Shown in pieces: positions 1 through 5,922 of a DNA stretch of 6,337 bases. The translations under genes were made by a program, and so were the position numbers. The DNA is from Rhodobacterales bacterium UBA3089. Its GTDB lineage: Bacteria; Pseudomonadota; Alphaproteobacteria; Rhodobacterales; Rhodobacteraceae. Within the stretch, counting starts at the first letter, position 1; every line of letters begins with the position of its first letter. The stretch covers positions 1 to 6,337 of the forward strand of contig DFBD01000001.1 of NCBI GenBank assembly GCA_002367255.1, written 5' to 3'. The notes beneath the pieces are model-generated. The model was not told the DNA's origin, made no database searches, and saw only the letters and a list, made by a program, of their open reading frames with translations.

Positions 1-833
1 ACGCACTGAACGAGATCGGCTTCGACCTTGGTGGTGCTGGTCCAGCACTTCGTACCGCGATGTCCTGCGTTGGCCATGCCCGTTGCGAGCAGTCCTGTTT
101 CGACGGTGTTAAAGCGCACCGCGGTATCATCAACCGTCTTCTCGACGAAATGCACCGCCCCGCGATGCCGTATAAGTTCAAATTCAAATTCTCCGGTTGT
201 GGTAATGACTGCGTGAACGCAATCCACCGTGCTGACTTTGCCGTAATCGGTACATGGCGCGATGACATCAAGATCAAGCAAGACATGGTTAAAGAGCATA
301 TTGCGGAAAAAGGGCGTAAGTACACAATCGATACGGTTGTTTCCATGTGTCCAACGCGTGCCATCTCTTTGCATGATGATGATACGCTGGAAATCGACAA
401 CAAATCCTGCGTACGCTGCATGCACTGTATCAACGTTATGACCAAGGCGCTTAGCCCGGGTGATGATCGCGGCGCATCGATCATGATCGGTGGTAAGCGT
501 TCGCTTAAAGTTGGCGACCTGATGGGAACGATGATTGTTCCGTTCATGAAGCTGGAAACAGACGAAGATTTCGAGAAACTTGAAGACTTCGCTGAAGAAG
601 TTATGGAGTTCTTCGCTGATAACGCACTAGAGCACGAGCGTATCGGTGAATGTATCGACCGTATCGGCGTTCCGGCCTTCCTTGAAGAGATGGACATCGA
701 CGCCAATCCGAACATGGTTAACCACCCGCGTACGTCCAGCTACGTTCGTATGGATGATTTTGATGAACAAGCCGCCGAGTACTTCGAAAAGAAAGCTCTT
801 GAAGCTGGCATGAGTGTGGCTGCCGACGATTAA
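1..833 (+). CDS. dsrA: Reverse dissimilatory sulfite reductase alpha subunit DsrA (5' end missing)
   Basis: The frame is open from base 3, so this is a 276-residue C-terminal fragment of a protein usually a little over 400 residues long; the ATG at 60 is internal. DsrA pairs with DsrB in a cytoplasmic alpha2beta2 enzyme that, in sulfur oxidizers, oxidizes DsrC-bound sulfur to sulfite. Fragment residues C22-x5-C28 and C66-x3-C70 (in SGCGNDC) form the classic CX5C...CX3C motif for the siroheme-coupled 4Fe-4S cluster. An inserted ferredoxin domain follows, with C116 (in MCPTRAI) and C136-x2-C139-x2-C142 (CVRCMHC) binding a second 4Fe-4S cluster. The C-terminal part (HERIGECIDRIG) resembles the end of DsrB, as expected for paralogues. 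dsrB follows after 63 nt. The stop codon sits in the loop of an inverted repeat. DsrA identity is firm; the oxidative direction is inferred from dsrEFH and dsrL nearby. Confidence 0.97.
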   Translation, partial: ALNEIGFDLGGAGPALRTAMSCVGHARCEQSCFDGVKAHRGIINRLLDEMHRPAMPYKFKFKFSGCGNDCVNAIHRADFAVIGTWRDDIKIKQDMVKEHIAEKGRKYTIDTVVSMCPTRAISLHDDDTLEIDNKSCVRCMHCINVMTKALSPGDDRGASIMIGGKRSLKVGDLMGTMIVPFMKLETDEDFEKLEDFAEEVMEFFADNALEHERIGECIDRIGVPAFLEEMDIDANPNMVNHPRTSSYVRMDDFDEQAAEYFEKKALEAGMSVAADD

Positions 834-840
834 GTCGGCA
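821..840 (+). other. Inverted repeat around the dsrA stop codon
   Basis: TGCCGAC (821-827) and GTCGGCA (834-840) are perfect reverse complements. They form a 7-bp stem whose 6-nt loop, GATTAA, contains the dsrA stop codon. No T-run follows directly, so it is not a convincing intrinsic terminator. A role in mRNA processing or stability between dsrA and dsrB is possible but is inference. Confidence 0.5.
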
Positions 841-863
841 ATCCGCCCCAATCTAATTTTATT

Positions 864-883
864 TTCCTGCAAGATGGCAGGAA
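864..883 (+). other. Small hairpin next to the dsrB ribosome binding site
   Basis: TTCCTGC (864-870) pairs perfectly with GCAGGAA (877-883), leaving a 6-nt loop AAGATG. The stem ends one base before the GGAGGA ribosome binding site of dsrB (885-890). It is the second of two stems in the 63-nt dsrA-dsrB gap. Function is unknown; it could affect translation of dsrB or message stability. Confidence 0.4.
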
Positions 884-884
884 T

Positions 885-890
885 GGAGGA
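885..890 (+). promoter_or_regulatory. Ribosome binding site of dsrB
   Basis: GGAGGA lies 6 nt before the ATG at 897. This supports 897 rather than the in-frame ATG at 906 as the dsrB start. Confidence 0.8.
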
Positions 891-896
891 ATAAAA

Positions 897-1979
897 ATGA
901 ACGATATGAGCGAAAAGCCACGCATGCCAGATGAGGTTGGAGTACCGGACCCGTTCCAGTATATGCACCCAACCAGCATCGAGAACTATGGCAACTGGGA
1001 TTGGCATGAACGCAAACGCCCAGGCGTTTTGCATCACGTGTCCAAATCCGGTGACGATCTTTTCACCGTTCGCGCTGGTACACAGCGCCAGATGGATGTG
1101 TATACGATCCGCAAGCTATGTGACATCGGCGATGAATTCGCGGACGGCCATGTACGTTTCACCACCCGTTCGAATATCGAATACATGGTGTCCGACGAGG
1201 CTAAAGTTCAGCCGCTAATCGATGCGTTGACCGAAGCCGGTTTCCCGGTTGGTGGCACAGGTGGTTCCGTTTCCATGATTTCGCACACGCAGGGCTGGTT
1301 GCACTGCGATATTCCGGGCACTGATGCATCCGGTGTTGTGAAAGGCCTGATGGACGATCTTTACAAAGATTTCACAACCGAGCTGATGCCAAACCGTGTT
1401 CGTATCACGACGTCTTGCTGTCAGATCAACTGTGGTGGTCAGGGCGATATTGCCGTTAACGTGCAGTACACCAAGCCACCAAAAATCAACCACGATCTGG
1501 TTGGTAACGTATGTGAGCGTCCCGCAGTTGTTGCGCGTTGCCCGGTTGCGGCTATCCGCCCTGCCATGGTTAACGGCAAGCCCTCACTGGAAATCGACGA
1601 GAAGAAATGTGTATGTTGTGGTGCTTGTTACCCTCCATGCCCACCTATGCAGATCAACTCCGCAGAAAGCACGAAAATTGCTATCTGGGTTGGTGGTAAG
1701 CACTCAAACGCGCGTTCCAAGCCAACCTTCCACAAACTTGCTGTGGCCAACCTTCCAAACAACCCGCCACATTGGCCGGAAGTTCGCGAAGTGGTTCGCA
1801 AGATTCTGGACGCTTACAAAGCCGATGCCAAGCATTGGGAGCGCGTAGGTGAATGGATCGAACGTATCGGTTGGGCTCGTTTCTTCGAAATGACTGACCT
1901 CGCGTTTACTAAACACCACATCGATACATGGACCGGTTCTCGTAAAACGATGAACGCTTCGGCCCACGTACACTTCTAA
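897..1979 (+). CDS. dsrB: Reverse dissimilatory sulfite reductase beta subunit DsrB
   Basis: A complete 360-residue protein of typical DsrB length. It is the partner of DsrA in the cytoplasmic siroheme sulfite reductase; in studied DsrAB enzymes the catalytic siroheme is associated with DsrB. The N-terminal half is the sulfite-reductase ferredoxin-like region (residues about 50-135, including FTVRAGTQRQ and VRFTTRSNIEY). C137 and the C174-C175-x3-C179 motif (TTSCCQINCGG) are the siroheme/4Fe-4S cysteines, in the truncated pattern expected for DsrB. An inserted ferredoxin domain follows: C215 in RCPVAAI, then C238-x2-C241-x2-C244-x3-C248P. The C-terminal region (WERVGEWIERIGW) mirrors the DsrA tail. 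The start is ATG with GGAGGA 6 nt upstream. dsrE begins 13 nt after the stop, and its ribosome binding site overlaps that stop, suggesting translational coupling. Confidence 0.98.
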   Translation: MNDMSEKPRMPDEVGVPDPFQYMHPTSIENYGNWDWHERKRPGVLHHVSKSGDDLFTVRAGTQRQMDVYTIRKLCDIGDEFADGHVRFTTRSNIEYMVSDEAKVQPLIDALTEAGFPVGGTGGSVSMISHTQGWLHCDIPGTDASGVVKGLMDDLYKDFTTELMPNRVRITTSCCQINCGGQGDIAVNVQYTKPPKINHDLVGNVCERPAVVARCPVAAIRPAMVNGKPSLEIDEKKCVCCGACYPPCPPMQINSAESTKIAIWVGGKHSNARSKPTFHKLAVANLPNNPPHWPEVREVVRKILDAYKADAKHWERVGEWIERIGWARFFEMTDLAFTKHHIDTWTGSRKTMNASAHVHF

Positions 1980-1983
1980 GGAG
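1978..1983 (+). promoter_or_regulatory. Ribosome binding site of dsrE, overlapping the dsrB stop
   Basis: AAGGAG begins inside the TAA stop of dsrB and lies 9 nt before a GTG. It decides the dsrE start, because no ATG is suitably placed. The following bases, GAATTGACGTGA, recur exactly at the dsrM start. Confidence 0.75.
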
Positions 1984-1992
1984 TGAATTGAC

Positions 1993-2385
1993 GTGAAATT
2001 CGGAATCGTAGTTTCAGAAGGGCCGTATACGCACGAAGCGTCGGATTCGGCCTATAACTTCGTAAAAGCCGCATTGGCCAAAGGCCATGAGGTTTCGCGG
2101 GTGTTCTTCTATCATGACGGGGTTAACGTAGGTACACGCCTATCGATCCCGCCACAGGATGATCGCCAGATTCAGGAACAGTGGACCGCACTGGCCAAAG
2201 AGCATGATCTGGATCTCGTGATCTGCATCGCCGCTGCGCAGCGCCGTGGTCTGTTGGACAAAAACGAAGCTGATCGTCAAGGCAAAGACGCCAACAACAT
2301 CGCTGAGGGGTTCCGGATTTCCGGCCTCGGCCAGTTGATCGAGATGGGCATTCAGGCCGATCGCACGGTCACATTTGGCGATTGA
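1993..2385 (+). CDS. dsrE: Sulfurtransferase subunit DsrE (TusD-like)
   Basis: A 130-residue cytoplasmic protein of the DsrE/TusD family, the length of the A. vinosum protein. DsrE is the persulfide-carrying subunit of the DsrE2F2H2 hexamer, which takes sulfur from TusA-type carriers and passes it to DsrC. The active cysteine falls at residue 78 (DLVICIAAAQRRGL), the same number as the catalytic Cys78 known from A. vinosum. This agreement also supports the GTG start at 1993, which has AAGGAG 9 nt upstream. The N-terminal MKFGIVVSEGPY and the HDGVNVG segment near residues 41-47 fit the family's Rossmann-like fold. dsrF follows after 12 nt, with its ribosome binding site overlapping the TGA stop. 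Conserved Cys78 together with dsrAB and dsrL argues for a sulfur-oxidation role rather than tRNA thiolation by TusBCD. Confidence 0.96.
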   Translation: MKFGIVVSEGPYTHEASDSAYNFVKAALAKGHEVSRVFFYHDGVNVGTRLSIPPQDDRQIQEQWTALAKEHDLDLVICIAAAQRRGLLDKNEADRQGKDANNIAEGFRISGLGQLIEMGIQADRTVTFGD

Positions 2386-2397
2386 GGGGGAATTGAA

Positions 2398-2808
2398 ATG
2401 AGCGAAACAGTTAAAAAATTCCTCTACGTGAATCGTAAAGCGCCTTATGGCACGATTTACGCGCAGGAAGCCTTGGAGGTTGTGCTGATTGGCGCGGCTT
2501 TCGATCAGGACGTCTCACTGGCGTTTCTCGATGACGGTGTGTTCCAGTTGACAAAAGGTCAGGACACAAAGGAAATCGGTCTCAAAAATTTCTCGGCGAC
2601 TTATCGTGCGCTGGGCGATTACGAGGTGACCAAGCTTTACGTCGAGAAAGAATCTCTCGAAGAGCGTGGCCTGACTTTGGATGACCTACAAAATATCGAG
2701 TACGAGGACGAAGACGACGATTACGCTGAAAAGCCATCGATCCGTTTGGTAACTCGTGCGGAAATGGCCGAAGTAATGGCCGATCAAGACGTCGTTCTGA
2801 GCTTTTAG
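2398..2808 (+). CDS. dsrF: DsrF subunit of the DsrEFH sulfurtransferase (TusC-like)
   Basis: A 136-residue member of the DsrF/TusC family and a structural partner in the cytoplasmic DsrE2F2H2 sulfur-relay hexamer. Recognizable segments are RKAPYGTIYAQEALEVVLIGAAF (residues 13-35, quoted as a region), FLDDGVFQL (43-51) and the terminal DQDVVLSF. There is no cysteine anywhere, consistent with DsrF not carrying sulfur itself. Residues 101-108 form a very acidic run (EYEDEDDD) before the last strand. The start is ATG with a G-rich ribosome binding site (GAGGGGG, 2384-2390) that overlaps the dsrE stop. The stop TAG overlaps the AGGAGG of dsrH, so dsrE, dsrF and dsrH are probably translationally coupled. 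Confidence 0.96.
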   Translation: MSETVKKFLYVNRKAPYGTIYAQEALEVVLIGAAFDQDVSLAFLDDGVFQLTKGQDTKEIGLKNFSATYRALGDYEVTKLYVEKESLEERGLTLDDLQNIEYEDEDDDYAEKPSIRLVTRAEMAEVMADQDVVLSF

Positions 2809-2817
2809 GAGGGTACC

Positions 2818-3126
2818 ATGGGAACTTTACACACAGTTAACAAATCTCCTTTCCAGAACCAGACTTTGCTAAGCTGTCTGGCACACGCCAAAGATGGCGA
2901 TGCAATCCTGATGATCGAAGATGGCGTTTATGGCGCAACAACAGGAACGGTAGTAAGTGACGCACTGGCCTCGAAAAGCACAGATGTGACTTTATATGTA
3001 TTGGGCGCAGACCTTGCCGCACGCGGCATCGACGCTGGCCGGATGGCCGAGGGCGTGACTTCGGTGGACTACGAAGGTTTTGTAGAACTCGCCGTAACGC
3101 ATGATCGCGTTCAAAACTGGCTTTAA
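2818..3126 (+). CDS. dsrH: DsrH subunit of the DsrEFH sulfurtransferase (TusB-like)
   Basis: A 102-residue DsrH/TusB family protein, the third subunit of the DsrE2F2H2 sulfur relay. The family's single conserved cysteine is at residue 20 (NQTLLSCLAHA), matching Cys20 of A. vinosum DsrH. The AILMIEDGVYGA segment (residues 29-40) and the DYEGFVELAVTHDRVQNWL C-terminus are typical; a Trp next to last (W101) is common in this family. AGGAGG (2807-2812), starting inside the dsrF stop, lies 5 nt before the ATG. A 56-nt gap to dsrC follows, much longer than the gaps between dsrE, dsrF and dsrH. Confidence 0.96.
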   Translation: MGTLHTVNKSPFQNQTLLSCLAHAKDGDAILMIEDGVYGATTGTVVSDALASKSTDVTLYVLGADLAARGIDAGRMAEGVTSVDYEGFVELAVTHDRVQNWL

Positions 3127-3139
3127 TAAACCAAAACAT

Positions 3140-3153
3140 CCCGGGCAACCGGG
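3140..3153 (+). other. GNRA-loop hairpin upstream of dsrC
   Basis: CCCGG (3140-3144) pairs with CCGGG (3149-3153) around a GCAA loop, a stable GNRA tetraloop in RNA. It lies in the 56-nt dsrH-dsrC gap, 14 nt before the dsrC ribosome binding site. No T-run follows, so termination is unlikely. It may mark an mRNA processing or stability element for dsrC; this is inference. Confidence 0.45.
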
Positions 3154-3167
3154 GGCAAAAACAACTT

Positions 3168-3174
3168 AGAAGGA
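3168..3174 (+). promoter_or_regulatory. Ribosome binding site of dsrC
   Basis: AGAAGGA lies 8 nt before the ATG at 3183, in an A-rich, probably unstructured leader (ATAAAACA), a context that favours efficient initiation. Confidence 0.75.
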
Positions 3175-3182
3175 ATAAAACA

Positions 3183-3518
3183 ATGGCTGCATATGATGTA
3201 AACGGCACTTCCGTAGAACATGACGAAGAAGGCTACATCACCAACCTTGGTGATTGGACAAAAGAACTGGCTGACGTGATCGCCGCTGCTGAAGAAGTAG
3301 ACATGACTGACGAGCACTGGGCGGTTGTGAACTTCCTGCGTGATTACTACGAGGAATACCAGATTGCTCCTGCGGTTCGTGTTTTGATCAAATCGATCAA
3401 AAAATCCATGGGCCCGGAAGTTGGAAACAACAAGTACATGTATGAATTGTTCCCTTACGGTCCAGCGAAGCAGGCTTGTAAGATTGCCGGTCTGCCTAAG
3501 CCAACTGGCTGCGTATAA
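3183..3518 (+). CDS. dsrC: Sulfur-carrier protein DsrC (TusE family)
   Basis: A 111-residue small cytoplasmic protein that carries sulfur for the Dsr pathway. It receives sulfur from DsrEFH and presents it to DsrAB, and its disulfide/trisulfide state is handled by DsrMKJOP. The flexible C-terminal arm carries both diagnostic cysteines: C99 (KQACKIAGLPKP) and the penultimate C110 (TGCV), 11 positions apart as in true DsrC. Having both separates it from TusE-type homologues that keep only the last cysteine. The N-terminal EEGYITNLGDWTKELA (residues 16-31) and the WAVVNFLRDYYEEY helix are typical. The gene is isolated by a 56-nt gap before it and a 105-nt gap after it, each holding predicted hairpins. 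This fits separate control of message level for a protein needed in larger amounts than its partner enzymes, although no promoter is obvious. Confidence 0.98.
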   Translation: MAAYDVNGTSVEHDEEGYITNLGDWTKELADVIAAAEEVDMTDEHWAVVNFLRDYYEEYQIAPAVRVLIKSIKKSMGPEVGNNKYMYELFPYGPAKQACKIAGLPKPTGCV

Positions 3519-3531
3519 TCTACGCTTAACA

Positions 3532-3559
3532 CCCTGTAGAATAACAATAATTCACAGGG
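3532..3559 (+). other. Hairpin 1 in the dsrC-dsrM gap
   Basis: CCCTGT (3532-3537) pairs with ACAGGG (3554-3559). After a single bulged A (3538) the stem continues with GAAT (3539-3542) against ATTC (3550-3553), giving 10 bp with a 7-nt loop. It begins 13 nt after the dsrC stop. The sequence after it (GCATTATTAC) is not a clean T-run, so at most it is a weak terminator; 3'-end protection of dsrC mRNA is plausible. Confidence 0.5.
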
Positions 3560-3570
3560 CGCATTATTAC

Positions 3571-3609
3571 TTGGCTCGGTTCCGGTGTCTCCGGAGCCGG
3601 ACTAGCCAA
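3571..3609 (+). other. Hairpin 2 in the dsrC-dsrM gap, abutting the dsrM ribosome binding site
   Basis: A 9-bp stem joins 3577-3585 to 3591-3599 (one G-U pair, loop TGTCT). Its base is extended by 6 perfect pairs, TTGGCT (3571-3576) with AGCCAA (3604-3609), leaving a 4-nt bulge at 3600-3603. The outer stem ends one base before the GGGAGG ribosome binding site of dsrM (3611-3616). This is the strongest secondary structure seen by eye in the window. It could reduce dsrM translation or read-through, or protect an upstream dsrC transcript. Function is inferred. Confidence 0.5.
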
Positions 3610-3610
3610 T

Positions 3611-3616
3611 GGGAGG
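3611..3616 (+). promoter_or_regulatory. Ribosome binding site deciding the dsrM start
   Basis: GGGAGG lies 7 nt before a GTG at 3624. The in-frame ATG at 3609 overlaps this site and has no purine-rich site of its own upstream, so 3624 is the better start. The GAATTGACGTGA context is identical to that of the dsrE start. Confidence 0.75.
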
Positions 3617-3623
3617 AATTGAC

Positions 3624-4346
3624 GTGACAGCCGCGTTGTATGCATTTCTATTCTATCTAGCTACATTACTGCTCGTTGTCGGGACAGGAATGAAGATCAG
3701 ACGTTATGCGAAGGCCCCCGCGCCCTTGAAAATCCCTACGATGCCTGCCCCGCGCACGCAAAAGGGTGTCTATTTCCGCATGTTCCGTGAAGTGGTTTTG
3801 TTCGAAAGCCTTTTCAAGTCCAACAAATGGATTTGGTTATTCGGATATCTCTTCCACATTGGCATGCTGGTCGTACTTTTACGTCACATTCGGTATTTCA
3901 CCTTCGATGTTTGGTGGTGGGTCGAAATTATCCAACCGTTCGGCGTCTACGCCAGTTTCGCAATGATCATCGGCCTTGCCGGCCTGTTGGTGCGCCGCAT
4001 TGTTGTTAACCGTATTCGCTACATTTCTAGCCCATCGGACTATCTGATGTTGGTACTGTTGATGGGTATTGCTGGCAGCGGAATGATGATGAAATTCGTC
4101 ACTCATACCGACATTATCATGGTCAAAGGCTTTTTCCTTGGCTTGATGCGGTTCCAGATTAACGCGCTTCCGGCCAGCCCGATATTGCTTGTTCACCTCG
4201 GCTCCGTTGCGCTTCTAATGATCATATTCCCGATCTCGAAATTGCTGCACGGCCCAGGCGTGTTCTTTAGCCCGACTCGCAATCAGATCGATAACTCGCG
4301 TGAAAAACGCCACATTGCCCCTTGGGCAAAGAAACTAGAAGAATAG
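3624..4346 (+). CDS. dsrM: Membrane haem b subunit DsrM (NarI-like)
   Basis: A 240-residue integral membrane protein, counted from the GTG at 3624. DsrM is the cytochrome b subunit of the DsrMKJOP complex and exchanges electrons between the quinone pool and DsrK. About five membrane segments are visible: residues 4-22, 68-88, 104-125, 138-156 and 181-205. Four candidate haem ligands are present, H78 and H88 in segment 2 and H191 and H209 at segment 5. Their spacings of 10 and 18 residues equal those of E. coli NarI (His56/66 and His187/205), so two b haems can be expected. The cytoplasmic TPAP-like segment (KIPTMPAPRTQKG, residues 36-48) between segments 1 and 2 is typical of DsrM. An ATG at 3609 would add five residues but overlaps the ribosome binding site. 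dsrK follows after 13 nt. Confidence 0.96.
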   Translation: MTAALYAFLFYLATLLLVVGTGMKIRRYAKAPAPLKIPTMPAPRTQKGVYFRMFREVVLFESLFKSNKWIWLFGYLFHIGMLVVLLRHIRYFTFDVWWWVEIIQPFGVYASFAMIIGLAGLLVRRIVVNRIRYISSPSDYLMLVLLMGIAGSGMMMKFVTHTDIIMVKGFFLGLMRFQINALPASPILLVHLGSVALLMIIFPISKLLHGPGVFFSPTRNQIDNSREKRHIAPWAKKLEE

Positions 4347-4359
4347 GGAGGGCGAACGC

Positions 4360-5922
4360 ATGGCAAAACTAGACATGAACGCTGAAGGTGGCCCCAAGTT
4401 TATGGCCGATCCGTTCACGATCCCGGATATTAAATGCGGCGCGATGGAGGATCTCGAATCCTACATGGCGCATCCAAAGCACAACACGGACCTAGGTTTC
4501 CCGGGCGAGCTGATCGACAACTGGCAAGAAGTTGCAATCGCGAAAATCGGCGAATTGGCCGAGAAGAACCGCGCCTTTCAAGTATACCTCGATAGTTGCG
4601 TGAAATGTGGTGCTTGTACTGACAAGTGTCACTATTTCCTCGGCACGGGCGACCCGAAAAATATGCCGGTTGCGCGCCAGGATTTGCTGCGCTCGGTCTA
4701 TCGTCGCTACTACACGTTTGCTGGCAAATATTTCCCGCAATTGGTTGGCGCACGTGATCTAACGCGCGAAGTTCTGGATGAGTGGTATAACTACTATCAC
4801 CAGTGTTCGCAGTGTCGCCGCTGCTCGGTATTCTGCCCGTATGGCATTGATACCGCCGAGATTTCCATGGCCGCACGTGAAATTATGGACACGGTTGGCT
4901 TAGGTCAAAAGTATTGCAACGAGATTATCGCCAAGGCGGCGACGGTTGGTAACAACCTCGGCCTGAATCCCAAGGCGCTTCGTGCGACGCTTGAGGATCT
5001 GGAAGAAGATCTCGAAGATGAAACCGGTATTTCGGTCCGCATTCCGCTGGACGAAAAAGGTGCCGACGTTCTATTGATCACGCCTTCGGCCGATTTCTTC
5101 GCTGAACCACATATCGACGGCCTTTTGGGTTACGCAAAGGTATTCCACGAAGCTGGCGTTAGCTGGACGGTCAGTTCGTACGCTTCCGAGGCTGCCAACT
5201 TTGGTATGTTTATCGGGTCTTACGAAAATATGCGCACACTAAGCCTGCGTATCCGTCAAGCCGCGCAAGATCTCGGCGTTAAGCGGATCGTTTTCGGGGA
5301 ATGTGGCCACGCTTGGCGGGTTGCGTACAGCTTCTTGAATACGCTGGCAGGGCCGTTTGATTTTCTCGATCAAAACTATCCGATCCCGCAGCATATCATG
5401 GAATTCACCCACGATATGATCCAGAAGGACCAGTTGAAATTCGACAAATCCAAGAACGATCATATTCGCCTGACTTACCACGACAGCTGTAATGTTGCCC
5501 GTGGTGCCGGTATGGGCGGATACGAGGGCGGTCAATTCGACCTGCCGCGTGAAGTTCTGAAGGCCTGCTGTAACAACTACTTCGACATGGAACGCGACAC
5601 CATCAAGGAAAGCACGTTCTGTTGTGGCGGCGGGGGTGGTCTGTTGACCGACGAACTAATGGACCTGCGTGTCAAAGGTTCCAGCCCACGTATGACCGCG
5701 TTGAAAGACGTGACTGAAGAACATGGTGTAACCCACATGGCCGCGATTTGCGCCATCTGTAAAACCCAGTTCTCGAAAGTAATGCCGAAATTTGGCTACG
5801 AGATGGACTCGATCCTGTCTGTCCACCAACTAGTCTCAAACGCCTTGATTCTTACAGGGCAAGAAACAGAAGAAGACGCTGCACCCGAAGGGGCCGCAGC
5901 TGCAACGGAGGTTACCCAATGA
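4360..5922 (+). CDS. dsrK: Iron-sulfur electron-transfer subunit DsrK (HdrD-like)
   Basis: A 520-residue protein related to heterodisulfide reductase HdrD, on the cytoplasmic face of the DsrMKJOP complex, where it is proposed to act on the DsrC disulfide or trisulfide. Two 4Fe-4S motifs are present: C80-x2-C83-x2-C86-x3-C90 (SCVKCGACTDKC) and C149-x2-C152-x2-C155-x3-C159P (QCSQCRRCSVFCP). The C-terminal half has CCG-type cysteines for a special catalytic 4Fe-4S centre: C315 (GECGHAW), C377 (YHDSCN), C421-C422 (FCCGGGGG) and C464-x2-C467 (AICAIC). An acidic, alanine-rich tail (residues 501-520) follows the last domain. It has no membrane segment and would be anchored by DsrM. The ATG has GGGAGG (4346-4351) 8 nt upstream, overlapping the dsrM stop. 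The gene ends in a 4-nt ATGA overlap with dsrL. Confidence 0.97.
   Translation: MAKLDMNAEGGPKFMADPFTIPDIKCGAMEDLESYMAHPKHNTDLGFPGELIDNWQEVAIAKIGELAEKNRAFQVYLDSCVKCGACTDKCHYFLGTGDPKNMPVARQDLLRSVYRRYYTFAGKYFPQLVGARDLTREVLDEWYNYYHQCSQCRRCSVFCPYGIDTAEISMAAREIMDTVGLGQKYCNEIIAKAATVGNNLGLNPKALRATLEDLEEDLEDETGISVRIPLDEKGADVLLITPSADFFAEPHIDGLLGYAKVFHEAGVSWTVSSYASEAANFGMFIGSYENMRTLSLRIRQAAQDLGVKRIVFGECGHAWRVAYSFLNTLAGPFDFLDQNYPIPQHIMEFTHDMIQKDQLKFDKSKNDHIRLTYHDSCNVARGAGMGGYEGGQFDLPREVLKACCNNYFDMERDTIKESTFCCGGGGGLLTDELMDLRVKGSSPRMTALKDVTEEHGVTHMAAICAICKTQFSKVMPKFGYEMDSILSVHQLVSNALILTGQETEEDAAPEGAAAATEVTQ

Noticed and set aside
627..1037. Open frame on the minus strand across the dsrA-dsrB junction
   Set aside because: It is antisense to well-supported dsrA and dsrB sequence, shows no recognizable domain, and is a by-product of codon usage. 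The same applies to the other minus-strand frames at 1215-1493, 2837-3208, 3879-4196, 4430-4876 and 5239-5535.
597..1880. Similar sequence near the 3' ends of dsrA (about 634-672) and dsrB (about 1839-1875), a possible DNA repeat
   Set aside because: It reflects the old paralogy of DsrA and DsrB (ERIGECIDRIG versus ERVGEWIERIG), not a recent duplication.
2807..2820. AGGAGG, GGTACC and ATG in a row, resembling an engineered cloning junction
   Set aside because: It falls naturally between dsrF and dsrH, overlaps the dsrF stop, and both flanks are intact native genes.
3514..3519. Perfect TATAAT overlapping the dsrC stop, a possible promoter for dsrM
   Set aside because: No recognizable -35 element lies 15-19 nt upstream (TCTGCC at the 17-nt position), and the bases are largely set by the GTA TAA end of dsrC.
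3532..3609. Rho-independent terminator after dsrC
   Set aside because: The stems are good, but neither is followed by a run of T, and the operon clearly continues with dsrM and dsrK.
3609..3623. ATG at 3609 as the dsrM start
   Set aside because: The ATG overlaps the GGGAGG ribosome binding site and lacks one of its own; the GTG at 3624 is correctly spaced and gives the usual DsrM N-terminus.
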